Shown: positions 23,813 through 29,638 of the stretch, one piece after another | Position numbering within the stretch: position 1 is the stretch's first letter | Layout: each line of letters begins with the position of its first letter | Assembly (NCBI GenBank): GCA_027080315.1 | Contig: JALWSI010000033.1 | Location: 1 to 29,638, forward strand | Source of the DNA: a bacterium | GTDB taxonomy: Bacteria > Thermosulfidibacterota > Thermosulfidibacteria > Thermosulfidibacterales > JALWSI01 | Length of the DNA: 29,638 bases | Reading direction: 5' to 3' | Program-made: the position numbers and the translations under genes | The notes under the pieces: model-generated | Database searches by the model: none | What the model was told of the DNA's origin: nothing | What the model saw: only the letters and a program-made list of their open reading frames with translations

Positions 23813-25168
23813 ATGGATAAAACCCGGATACTCATAGTGGACGACGAGGAGCCCATAAGGGCATCTCTCTCTGAGGTGCTTCAGGACGAGGGGTATCTTC
23901 CAGTTGCAGTAGAATCTGCAGAGGAGGGGCTTGAGCTCCTAAGATCCCAAAAGGTGGACCTGGTGCTGTTGGACATCTGGTTGCCAGGAATGGATGGGGT
24001 TACCGCTCTGCAGAAGATGAAAGAGGACGATCCTCTGTTGCCTGTGATCGTGATATCGGGCCACGGCACCATTGAGACAGCAGTAAAGACCGTAAAGCTT
24101 GGGGCCTACGACTTCGTGGAGAAGCCAATCTCCCTTGATGAGCTTCTCATAAGGATCTCCAACGCCTTAGAGCAGTCAAGGCTGCGAAGAGAGAACCTGC
24201 GCCTCAAGGCCAGAATGGAGGAGGAGCGCACCTTCATTGCCAAAAGCAAGGCCATGCAGGAGCTGCTGAGGCAGGTAGAGATAGTGGCCCCCACAGATGG
24301 ATGGGTGCTCCTCATGGGAGAGAGCGGCACAGGTAAAGAGCTTGTGGCGCGCCAGGTGCACGAGAGAAGCCTTCGCAAAGAGGGCCCCTTTGTAGAGGTG
24401 AACTGCGCCGCCTTGCCGGAAGAGAGGGTGGAGATCGAGCTTTTTGGAAGCGAAGAGATTGCAGAGGACGGCACCAAAAAGATCGTTAAGGGCAGATTTG
24501 AACAGTCCTCCGGTGGATCCCTCTTTCTGGATGAGGTGGGGGATATGTCTTTGGCCATTCAGGCCAAGGTGCTCAGAACCCTGCAAGAGCTTGCTGTGTG
24601 CAGGGTTGGAAGCAAAGAGGTGGTGCCTTTAGATCTGCGAATAATAGCCTCTACAAACAAGGACCTTGAGAAGGCCATACAGGAGGGGCTTTTCAGAGAA
24701 GATCTCTTTTTCAGGCTCAATGTGGTGCCCATAAGGGTGCCCCCTTTAAGGGAGCGCAGAGAGGACATAATGCCGCTTTGTGAGCACTTTGTCTCCTTTT
24801 TCTGCACCAAGTACGGCAGAAGGCTTAAGCATATCACCCCAGCGGCAGAGAAGCTGCTGGTGGGGTATTCCTGGCCGGGAAACGTGAGGGAGCTGAAGAA
24901 CGTTATGGAGAGGCTCATCATAATGGTGCAAGAGGACGAGATTGAGCCCCGACACCTGCCTTTGGCCATCCAGCAGCAGGATGGAGAGGGATACAGCCTC
25001 TACGATGATCGGCCTTTGAGGGATGCAAAGGATGCCTTTGAGCGGGAGTACATCCTTAAGCAGCTGGAGAAGCACAACTGGAACATCAGCCACACAGCAG
25101 AGGCCTTGGGCATAGAGAGAAGCAACCTTTACAAAAAGATGAAGCAGCTCAACATTGAAAGAAGGTGA
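23813..25168 (+). CDS. ntrX: NtrX-like response regulator with AAA+ domain lacking GAFTGA
   Basis: 451 residues. Receiver domain with acidic D10-D11 and phospho-acceptor D54 in LVLLDIWLPGMDG. AAA+ domain: Walker A MGESGTGKELVARQVHERS near 166, Walker B GGSLFLDEVGDMSLAIQAKV near 235, arginine-finger region RLNVVPIRVPPLRERREDI, and sensor II YSWPGNVRELKNVMERL. C-terminal Fis-type helix-turn-helix NWNISHTAEALGIERSNLYK. In the L1 loop, where sigma-54 activators carry GAFTGA, the sequence is ELFGSEEIAEDGTKKIVKG, so direct sigma-54 contact is unlikely. This loss is known for some NtrX proteins, which act as sigma-54-independent regulators. ATG 23813 with AGAGG upstream; encoded directly after its kinase. 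Confidence 0.92.
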   Translation: MDKTRILIVDDEEPIRASLSEVLQDEGYLPVAVESAEEGLELLRSQKVDLVLLDIWLPGMDGVTALQKMKEDDPLLPVIVISGHGTIETAVKTVKLGAYDFVEKPISLDELLIRISNALEQSRLRRENLRLKARMEEERTFIAKSKAMQELLRQVEIVAPTDGWVLLMGESGTGKELVARQVHERSLRKEGPFVEVNCAALPEERVEIELFGSEEIAEDGTKKIVKGRFEQSSGGSLFLDEVGDMSLAIQAKVLRTLQELAVCRVGSKEVVPLDLRIIASTNKDLEKAIQEGLFREDLFFRLNVVPIRVPPLRERREDIMPLCEHFVSFFCTKYGRRLKHITPAAEKLLVGYSWPGNVRELKNVMERLIIMVQEDEIEPRHLPLAIQQQDGEGYSLYDDRPLRDAKDAFEREYILKQLEKHNWNISHTAEALGIERSNLYKKMKQLNIERR

Positions 25169-25174
25169 TCCACG

Positions 25175-26206
25175 GTGAAGTATTCAGACGCAGGGGTGGA
25201 CATAGACAGGGGAAACCGGGTTGTTGACTCAATAAAGGAGATGGTGCGATCCACCTTCTCTCCCCTGGTGCTAAGCGACATTGGGGGATTCAGTGGCTTC
25301 TTTCAGTTGCCAGAGATTAAGAACCCTGTGCTTACCGCTTCCACAGACGGTGTGGGAACCAAGCTGAAGGTGGCCTTCATGGCAGGGGTGCACCATACCG
25401 TGGGGATAGATCTCGTTGCCATGTGCGTGAACGACCTTATTGTGACAGGGGCAAAGCCCCTCTTCTTCCTTGATTACCTTGCCACAGGCAAGATTGATGA
25501 GGATAAAGCGGTTTCCATCGTGAAGGGGATAGTTGAGGGCTGCAAAGAGGCTAACTGCGCCCTTCTTGGGGGAGAGACTGCTGAAATGCCGGGGTTTTAT
25601 CCTCCCGGAGAGTACGACTTGGCGGGGTTTGCAGTTGGTGTTGTGGACAGAGAGAGAATAATAGACGGAAGCTCGGTTGTACCAGGGGATGTGGTGATAG
25701 GGATTCCATCTTCGGGGCTCCACAGCAATGGATACTCTTTGGCGAGAAAGATCATCTTTGAGAAGAGAGGGCTCAAGGTTGATGATGTACTGCCCAATGG
25801 GGTCACAGTTGGCCAAGAGCTCCTAAAGCCCACCCGCATCTACGTGAAGGCCGTTGATGCCCTCCTCTCTCAGGGAATAAGGGTGAAAGCCATGGCCCAT
25901 ATTACAGGAGGGGGGCTGATTGAGAATCCAGTGAGGGTGCTTCCCCCGGGGGTTAAGATGGTTTTAGATGCCTCTCGGTGGGAGGTTTTGCCCATCTTTC
26001 GCCTCTTGATGGAGTGGGGGGAGGTTGAGCTTGAGGAGATGTTCAGGACCTTCAACATGGGAATAGGCATGGTGGTGGTGGTGCCGCCAGAGGACCTTGA
26101 AAGGGCATTGGAGATCTTAGAAAGAGTCTCCTTTCCTTCTGTGCTTATTGGGGGTATAGATAGAGGTGAGAAGGAGGTGCAGATAGAATGGAGCAGTTGC
26201 GCTTAG
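25175..26206 (+). CDS. purM: Phosphoribosylformylglycinamidine cyclo-ligase (AIR synthetase)
   Basis: Purine synthesis step 5: ATP-dependent ring closure of FGAM to aminoimidazole ribotide. 343 residues, usual length. Motifs: MKYSDAGVDIDRGNRVVDSI at the start, LTASTDGVGTKLKVAF near 49, GIDLVAMCVNDLIVTGAKPL near 72, ALLGGETAEMPGFY near 129, GLHSNGYSLARKI near 182, and HITGGGLIENPVRVLP near 239. The GTG start follows AAGGTGATC at the end of ntrX, so it may be co-transcribed with ntrYX. It overlaps purN by 19 bases. Confidence 0.97.
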   Translation: MKYSDAGVDIDRGNRVVDSIKEMVRSTFSPLVLSDIGGFSGFFQLPEIKNPVLTASTDGVGTKLKVAFMAGVHHTVGIDLVAMCVNDLIVTGAKPLFFLDYLATGKIDEDKAVSIVKGIVEGCKEANCALLGGETAEMPGFYPPGEYDLAGFAVGVVDRERIIDGSSVVPGDVVIGIPSSGLHSNGYSLARKIIFEKRGLKVDDVLPNGVTVGQELLKPTRIYVKAVDALLSQGIRVKAMAHITGGGLIENPVRVLPPGVKMVLDASRWEVLPIFRLLMEWGEVELEEMFRTFNMGIGMVVVVPPEDLERALEILERVSFPSVLIGGIDRGEKEVQIEWSSCA

Positions 26207-26844
26207 GGGTGCTGGTTTCGGGCAGGGGGAGTAACCTGCAGTCCATAATGGACGCCTGTGACAGAGGTGAGACCAAGGCCAAGGTGGTGGTGGTTTTGAG
26301 CGATAATCCCGATGCCTACGGCCTTGTTAGGGCCCAGAATGCGGGAATAGACACATACGTGGTGAAGCCCTCAGACTATCCTGACAGAGATGCCCATAAC
26401 GCCGCCATGGGGGATATTCTTGAGAGGTACCAGGTGGGGCTTATTTGCCTTGCAGGGTACATGAGGGTTCTTGCCCCTTCTTTCGTGGAGAGGTTCAGGC
26501 ACAGGATCATCAATATCCATCCTGCTCTCTTGCCCTCTTTCCCCGGTCTTCACGGTCAAGAGCAGGCCCTGAACTACGGGGTGAAGGTGTCAGGATGCAC
26601 GGTTCACTTTGTGGACGAGGGGGTTGATACGGGGCCCATAGTCATTCAGGCGGTGGTGCCGGCCTTTCACGATGACACAGAGGAGACCCTTTCAGCCCGC
26701 ATCTTGAAGTACGAGCACAAGATCTATCCTGCAGCCATCAGGCTTTATGCCGAGGGCAGGTTAAAGGTTGAGGGCAGAAAGGTGATTATTGAGGGGGATC
26801 CCCATAAAGAATGGGCGGTTACCAATCCCCCCTTGGACTTTTGA
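26188..26844 (+). CDS. purN: Phosphoribosylglycinamide formyltransferase (GAR transformylase)
   Basis: Transfers a formyl group from 10-formyl-THF to GAR in purine synthesis. 218 residues against 212 in E. coli. VLVSGRGSNLQSIMDA at the start binds the ribotide phosphate; GYMRVLAPSFVERF near 88, catalytic NIHPALLPSFPG (Asn and His) near 109, and GCTVHFVDEGVDTGPIVIQ with the catalytic Asp near 146. ATG 26188 lies inside purM with GGAGG upstream, showing translational coupling. Confidence 0.97.
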   Translation: MEQLRLGVLVSGRGSNLQSIMDACDRGETKAKVVVVLSDNPDAYGLVRAQNAGIDTYVVKPSDYPDRDAHNAAMGDILERYQVGLICLAGYMRVLAPSFVERFRHRIINIHPALLPSFPGLHGQEQALNYGVKVSGCTVHFVDEGVDTGPIVIQAVVPAFHDDTEETLSARILKYEHKIYPAAIRLYAEGRLKVEGRKVIIEGDPHKEWAVTNPPLDF

Positions 26845-26864
26845 GAGAAGGGGAGGGCGTTAAG

Positions 26865-27233
26865 GTGAGACTTGGTAGATTTCATATTCTGGTTCTTGGC
26901 CTACTGGGGCTGGTGGGGTGCACCTTTGGGAGCGCTAAGATGCAGGTTAACATTCTTAATCCTGCTCAACCTATCTACGAAGAGGGTATGGCGGCTTACA
27001 ACACCGGAGACATTGATACGGCAATAGATAGATTTACCGATGTGGTTCGCTACTATCCCCACAACGGCCTGGCCGACGACGCCACCTACATGCTGGCCAG
27101 GTGCTACGACCAGAAAGGTGATCTCTTGGATGCCGCTCGCTACTACAAGCTTTTTGTTGAGAGGTTTCCCAACGACAAGAGGGTTCCCGGGGTGAAGAGG
27201 AGGCTTAAGAGCCTGGAGTCCAAGTTGAAGTAG
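26865..27233 (+). CDS. Small TPR outer-membrane lipoprotein (BamD/CpoB-like repeat)
   Basis: About 122 residues from GTG 26865, chosen because GGGAGG (26851-26856) lies 8 bases upstream and the signal peptide then starts MRLGRFHILVL. A lipobox LVGC puts the lipidated Cys at residue 19. The rest holds two TPR-type helical pairs: PIYEEGMAAYNTGDIDTAID at about 40-62 and ATYMLARCYDQKGDLLDAAR at about 74-98, ending KRRLKSLESKLK. The pattern YYP-HNG-LADDA-YMLARC is seen in BamD, CpoB and similar scaffold lipoproteins. At this size it is smaller than BamD (about 245) and probably an accessory protein-binding lipoprotein of the envelope. An upstream in-frame start at 26811 is rejected because it would hide the signal peptide. 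Confidence 0.8.
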   Translation: MRLGRFHILVLGLLGLVGCTFGSAKMQVNILNPAQPIYEEGMAAYNTGDIDTAIDRFTDVVRYYPHNGLADDATYMLARCYDQKGDLLDAARYYKLFVERFPNDKRVPGVKRRLKSLESKLK

Positions 27234-27253
27234 CTGAGAAAAGGAGGCGAACG

Positions 27254-27514
27254 ATGGGAGAGGTTGAGGTAGGCAAGGTTACCAAGTTCTTCTCGCGGGT
27301 TAGCGTGGGGGCCATTGAGGTTTCAGGAGACGGCTTTGGCGTGGGAGACGAGCTTCACTTTAAGGGGGCGACCACCGATTTCACCCAGACCGTTGATTCA
27401 ATGGAGGTTGACAATCAGAAGGTTGAGCGGGCCAAGGCAGGGGATCTTGTGGGAATAAAGGTGAAAGAGAGGGTGCGTCCTGGAGACAAGGTCTTCTTGG
27501 TGAAGCCGGAATAG
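27254..27514 (+). CDS. Small EF-Tu domain-2-like protein of unknown role
   Basis: 86 residues, one beta-barrel resembling domain 2 of translation GTPases, without a G domain. Motifs: [64 protein letters not shown]; the last two are the typical 'GDxxxFxGxTTxF' and 'GDxVGIKV' pattern of annotated 'translation elongation factor-like' proteins. Ribosome site AAGGAGG at 27241-27247, seven bases from the ATG. It lies 20 bases after the lipoprotein gene and 10 before the MTH1187-family gene. The function of these stand-alone barrels is not known; binding to a nucleic acid or ribosomal partner is a guess. Confidence 0.8.
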   Translation: MGEVEVGKVTKFFSRVSVGAIEVSGDGFGVGDELHFKGATTDFTQTVDSMEVDNQKVERAKAGDLVGIKVKERVRPGDKVFLVKPE

Positions 27515-27524
27515 AGGTGTTGCT

Positions 27525-27830
27525 ATGGCAATGGCAGAGGTGACGGTTGTCCCCATGGGCACCGGTAGCCCATCTTTGAGCAAGTACGTGGCAGAGGTGC
27601 TTAAGCTGGTCAAAGAGTCGGGCATAAAGTATCAGCTCACCCCAATGGGCACCATCTTGGAGGGGGATCTTGACGAGATCTTCAGCCTTGTGCGTCTTAT
27701 GCACGAGGTTCCCTTCTCTAACGAGGGTATCAAGAGGGTGGTGACCACCCTGAAGATAGACGACAGGCGAGACAAACCCCTCACCATGGAGAGCAAGGTG
27801 AAGGCCGTTACCAGCAAGATGGGGGAGTGA
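27525..27830 (+). CDS. MTH1187-family (DUF77) putative thiamine-binding protein
   Basis: 101 residues with a single ferredoxin-like ACT-type fold. [20 protein letters not shown] at the start, [19 protein letters not shown] in the middle, and [20 protein letters not shown] at the end, the hallmark of the MTH1187/YkoF-related family. Structures in the family bind thiamine-like ligands, and the oligomer is usually a tetramer. Two TPP enzymes lie elsewhere in this window, but no thi gene is adjacent. ATG 27525 (or the in-frame ATG 27531) follows AGAGG. It is the last gene of the plus-strand run and converges on the propeller gene with a 4-base gap. Confidence 0.85.
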   Translation: MAMAEVTVVPMGTGSPSLSKYVAEVLKLVKESGIKYQLTPMGTILEGDLDEIFSLVRLMHEVPFSNEGIKRVVTTLKIDDRRDKPLTMESKVKAVTSKMGE

Positions 27831-27834
27831 GTTT

Positions 27835-28875
27835 TTAGAAGTCTGGTTTGGGAGAACCTTTCTTGTATTTGAGGAGACATGAACGGATGAAAGGTTCTCC
27901 TTGAGGATTCCCCTGGTAGTAAACGATGTTGAGCCATCCTTCTATGAAGCCGAGGTCTGTGTAACCCCCGTCGTAGGGGCTTCCCTGGTATCTTTCAATC
28001 ACCAGAGGGGTATTCTCCTCAAAGGGCTTTCGTAGCACCGTTGCCGATAGGTTCTCTTTTATGAGCCAGCGATGGGTTAAGAGGATCCCGTCTTCTGTTG
28101 CCAAGGCCATGGGGGCGTGGGCGGAGTTGATGAGCTTTTGTGGCCTGCTCCACTCTTGAAGGTTGTGAGAGGTTGAGTACCAGATGCCAAAGGGCGGGTC
28201 GTCTTCTCTTAAAAAGATCACCCAACCGCCGTGGTACTGGGTCAAAGAGCACTCGTTGAGCCTGTTGCCGTTGAGCATTGTGGGCAGGTGAGAGAGTAGC
28301 TCCCAGTGCTGGGTGTCGGTTACAAAGAGAAGCGGGCGCTGCAGTCCATCTTTTAGCACCCCGTATGCTGTAAAGACGTAACCTAAAGGGGTTTTGATGG
28401 GTTTGCCGTAAAAGGTGTGGTGGTTCACCCCTTTGACCTTAACGGGTTCTCTTTCGTAAAACTCAGGCTCGTTGCTGAAAGAGACAAAACAGGTGTTGTG
28501 GCTGTTGACAATGTTGTCTCTGGTACACAGAGCAAAGAGGTTGTGGTCTAACCGTGCCACAATGGCATCAAGCTCGTTCTCGGCGGCAAAGACGGTTCTT
28601 TCGGTGCCTAAGCGAGAAAGGGGTTGGTTAAGGGGCTCAAGGTGGGCGTTTAGGTACTCTTTTACCGGTATTTTTAGTCTTTTAACGACGCCGTGCAGGC
28701 CGTGAACCTGGGCGTTGCTGGTTCTGCCCTGGCGAAAGTAGATGTAGATGTGGTTTTGGTGTACCACAAAGGTGGGAAAGGCGGAGTAGATGCCTTCTTT
28801 GTGTTCAACTATGGTTCGTTTGGTCATCTCTACCCAGCGTTGCTTCTCTGGCGGTAAATGTCTTTTATCCCCCAT
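27835..28875 (-). CDS. Sialidase/BNR-type beta-propeller protein, cytoplasmic, substrate unknown
   Basis: 346 residues. No signal peptide or membrane segment. EGIYSAFPTFVVHQNHIYIYFRQGR near residue 27 resembles the first blade of sialidase-fold proteins; degenerate Asp-box-like turns appear at SFSNEPEFYE, VTDTQHWELL and YSTSHNLQEW, one per blade, suggesting a five- or six-bladed propeller. Full Asp boxes (SxDxGxTW) and the arginine triad cannot be assigned by eye, so the enzyme may act on another sugar (glycosidase or phosphorylase-like) or only bind. ATG 28875 has GAAGG upstream and an extended -10 promoter at 28947-28955. It faces the purM-MTH1187 run and lies next to mobile DNA, so it may have been acquired. 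Confidence 0.6.
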   Translation of the reverse strand: MGDKRHLPPEKQRWVEMTKRTIVEHKEGIYSAFPTFVVHQNHIYIYFRQGRTSNAQVHGLHGVVKRLKIPVKEYLNAHLEPLNQPLSRLGTERTVFAAENELDAIVARLDHNLFALCTRDNIVNSHNTCFVSFSNEPEFYEREPVKVKGVNHHTFYGKPIKTPLGYVFTAYGVLKDGLQRPLLFVTDTQHWELLSHLPTMLNGNRLNECSLTQYHGGWVIFLREDDPPFGIWYSTSHNLQEWSRPQKLINSAHAPMALATEDGILLTHRWLIKENLSATVLRKPFEENTPLVIERYQGSPYDGGYTDLGFIEGWLNIVYYQGNPQGEPFIRSCLLKYKKGSPKPDF

Positions 28876-28946
28876 AGCAGACCTTCATTTTTTGAGACGT
28901 ACCCCATAGGCAAGACAGTTTTTGTGTCAGTTTAAGATACACCTGG

Positions 28947-28955
28947 ATTATACCA
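28947..28955 (-). promoter_or_regulatory. Extended -10 promoter for the beta-propeller gene
   Basis: Read on the minus strand the sequence is TGGTATAAT, a perfect TATAAT with an upstream TGn. No good -35 is visible (GTGGCA at 17-base spacing). Start of transcription would be near 28940, giving a leader of about 65 bases to ATG 28875. The site lies just beyond the stop codon of the transposase remnant, so it could be part of the old insertion sequence end. Confidence 0.45.
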
Positions 28956-28966
28956 TTCACCATGAT

Positions 28967-29122
28967 CTATGCCACACAGACCAACCACGACTGGGATGTA
29001 TATGCCTCATGTGGGGTCAGATTTTTTAAGCCTTGGTGCAGCCGCTCATGGTTGTAGAACCTGAAATACTCGCTTAGTCTTTCTACCAGTTCCTTCACGC
29101 TGCTGTGGTACACCTCCCCAAC
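28967..29122 (-). pseudogene. Remnant of an IS3-family transposase (C-terminal integrase end)
   Basis: On the minus strand, codons from about 29116 down to the TAG at 28967-28969 read EVYHSSVKELVERLSEYF, then RFYNHERLHQGLKNLTPHEAY, and a short tail. The FYN-ER-HQ-L-TP-E-Y pattern is the C-terminal end of the rve integrase domain of IS3-type OrfB transposases. Upstream the frame hits a TAA at 29123-29125 and similarity stops, so only about 50 residues survive. No complete element or terminal repeats are present. The break coincides with the start of the structured GC-rich stretch at 29130. Confidence 0.75.
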
Positions 29123-29129
29123 TTATACG

Positions 29130-29190
29130 TCCGGCGGGTATGCGAAACCCGTAAGGGTTTGGGTGAGCGAAGCGAACCAAATACCCCCTT
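29130..29190. repeat. Compact nested inverted repeats interrupting the transposase remnant
   Basis: Within 55 bases there are: CGGGT (29135-29139) with ACCCG (29147-29151); AAACCC-GTAA-GGGTTT (29145-29160), a perfect 6-bp stem with a GNRA-type tetraloop; TTTGG (29158-29162) with CCAAA (29177-29181) over a GC-GAA-GC mini-hairpin; and outer arms GGGTAT (29136-29141) with ATACCC (29181-29186). Some pairings compete. A direct repeat CGGGTGC occurs twice at about 29227-29242. This resembles the structured end or noncoding RNA of a transposable element, but no transposase for it is in the window and I do not recognise the family. Confidence 0.45.
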
Positions 29191-29248
29191 GTTAAGTGAA
29201 ACTATAGGCATTAGGGTGGGGAGAGTCGGGTGCGACGGGTGCATTTTA

Positions 29249-29638
29249 CTATGTTTCATTCTTTATTACCTCTGATACTTTTAAAGGATCTCTCACATGT
29301 TGGTATATCTTAATAATGGGTTTGAAACCGGCTTTATGATAAACAATAGCATCCTGTATGATGTCTTCTAGTAAGTTAATAGAAAAAAGCGCAAATCTTG
29401 TTTCTTCTAAAGGACTTTCTTTAATGGTTGATTTATAAAGTCCTTCTTTCTCATCATAGTATTTGTCAATCGTTTGCAGCAGAATTCTTATTTTATCTTC
29501 TAACTCTTTTAATTCATTATCTTCAAGAATACTAATTTTTGAATATATGTAATCAAGTGAATATACAAGCATTGAAATTTCTTTTAAAATTAGTTTAGTA
29601 TTTGCATAACTCAAGAGATATACTAACCATAACTTTAC
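29249..29638 (-). CDS. AT-rich gene of unknown function, 5' end beyond the window
   Basis: The minus-strand frame is open to the window edge (codons V-K-L-W-L-V-Y-L precede the TTG at 29614), so the true start is probably outside; about 129 residues are visible before the TAA at 29249. The protein is helical, rich in Ile, Lys, Glu, Tyr and Leu (ILEDNELKELEDKIRILLQ; FALFSINLLEDIIQDAIV), with no motif I recognise. Base composition is far more AT-rich than any other gene here and codons end mostly in A or T, a sign of recent transfer. It sits beside the transposase remnant and the structured insertion. Confidence 0.55.
   Translation of the reverse strand, partial: VKLWLVYLLSYANTKLILKEISMLVYSLDYIYSKISILEDNELKELEDKIRILLQTIDKYYDEKEGLYKSTIKESPLEETRFALFSINLLEDIIQDAIVYHKAGFKPIIKIYQHVRDPLKVSEVIKNET

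Noticed and set aside
26811-26864. Start at 26811 for the lipoprotein gene
   Set aside because: It would overlap purN and add 18 residues before a textbook signal peptide and lipobox; GTG 26865 has a well-spaced GGGAGG.
29005-29035. TGGGGTCAG sequence as an insertion-sequence terminal repeat
   Set aside because: It lies inside the transposase remnant and codes the conserved N-L-T-P-H residues; no matching inverted copy was found nearby.
1-29638. tRNA, rRNA, CRISPR arrays, complete insertion sequences
   Set aside because: No cloverleaf or rRNA-like sequence, no regularly spaced repeats and no full transposase with terminal repeats were found on either strand.

Overview
The window is a stretch of chromosome from a diderm (Gram-negative) bacterium, with about 30 real genes packed closely together. 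Outer-membrane chemistry (LpxA, a Gfo/Idh/MocA partner, a lipobox TPR lipoprotein) and a pilMNOP cluster indicate the diderm envelope. Heavy use of AGA/AGG arginine and ATA isoleucine codons and Glu/Lys-rich proteins suggest a thermophile. FeoB-type ferrous uptake and a two-gene SUF operon fit an anaerobic or microaerophilic life. I cannot place it firmly; a deep-branching thermophilic lineage related to Desulfobacterota, Nitrospirota or Thermosulfidibacterota is a guess from gene content only.

Layout. 1-2340: 3' part of feoB, then a ferritin-like/VIT1 fusion (iron uptake beside iron export or storage). 2389-7071: rpe, a divergent EF-G paralogue, then sufC-sufB. 7116-12156: transketolase, CoA-disulfide reductase-like flavoprotein, lpxA and a sugar-nucleotide dehydrogenase candidate (gnnA-like). 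12260-16429: hisE, xseB, ispA, dxs and a DUF2520 dehydrogenase, mostly overlapping, linking to isoprenoid synthesis. 19443-16407 (minus): pilM, pilN, pilO, pilP, with no pilQ, converging on and overlapping the DUF2520 gene. 19595-21067: IT-superfamily Na+/H+ antiporter-like protein with a signal peptide. 21087-25168: DUF4390, NtrY kinase and NtrX regulator; the leader and signal-peptide codons of the DUF4390 gene contain a terminator hairpin and a mutually exclusive alternative helix. 25175-27830: purM, purN, a TPR lipoprotein, a small EF-Tu domain-2-like protein and an MTH1187-family protein. 28875-27835 (minus): cytoplasmic beta-propeller of the sialidase/BNR type. 28876-29638: accessory DNA, with an IS3-type transposase tail, a compact GC-rich set of inverted repeats that interrupts it, and an AT-rich unknown gene running off the right end.

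Working together. Rpe and transketolase interconvert pentose phosphates; Dxs uses glyceraldehyde 3-phosphate to start the MEP pathway and IspA extends prenyl chains. FeoB, the ferritin-VIT fusion and SufCB form an iron and Fe-S theme. LpxA and the adjacent dehydrogenase point to lipid A, possibly with 2,3-diamino-glucose. The most unusual sequence feature is the attenuator-like structure at 21097-21191 in front of ntrYX. Others are the mosaic base composition of feoB, an NtrX without a GAFTGA loop, and the structured insertion at 29130-29190. No tRNA, rRNA or CRISPR array was seen. The only stretch over 300 bases without a gene (28876-29248) holds a promoter, the transposase remnant and the inverted repeats.
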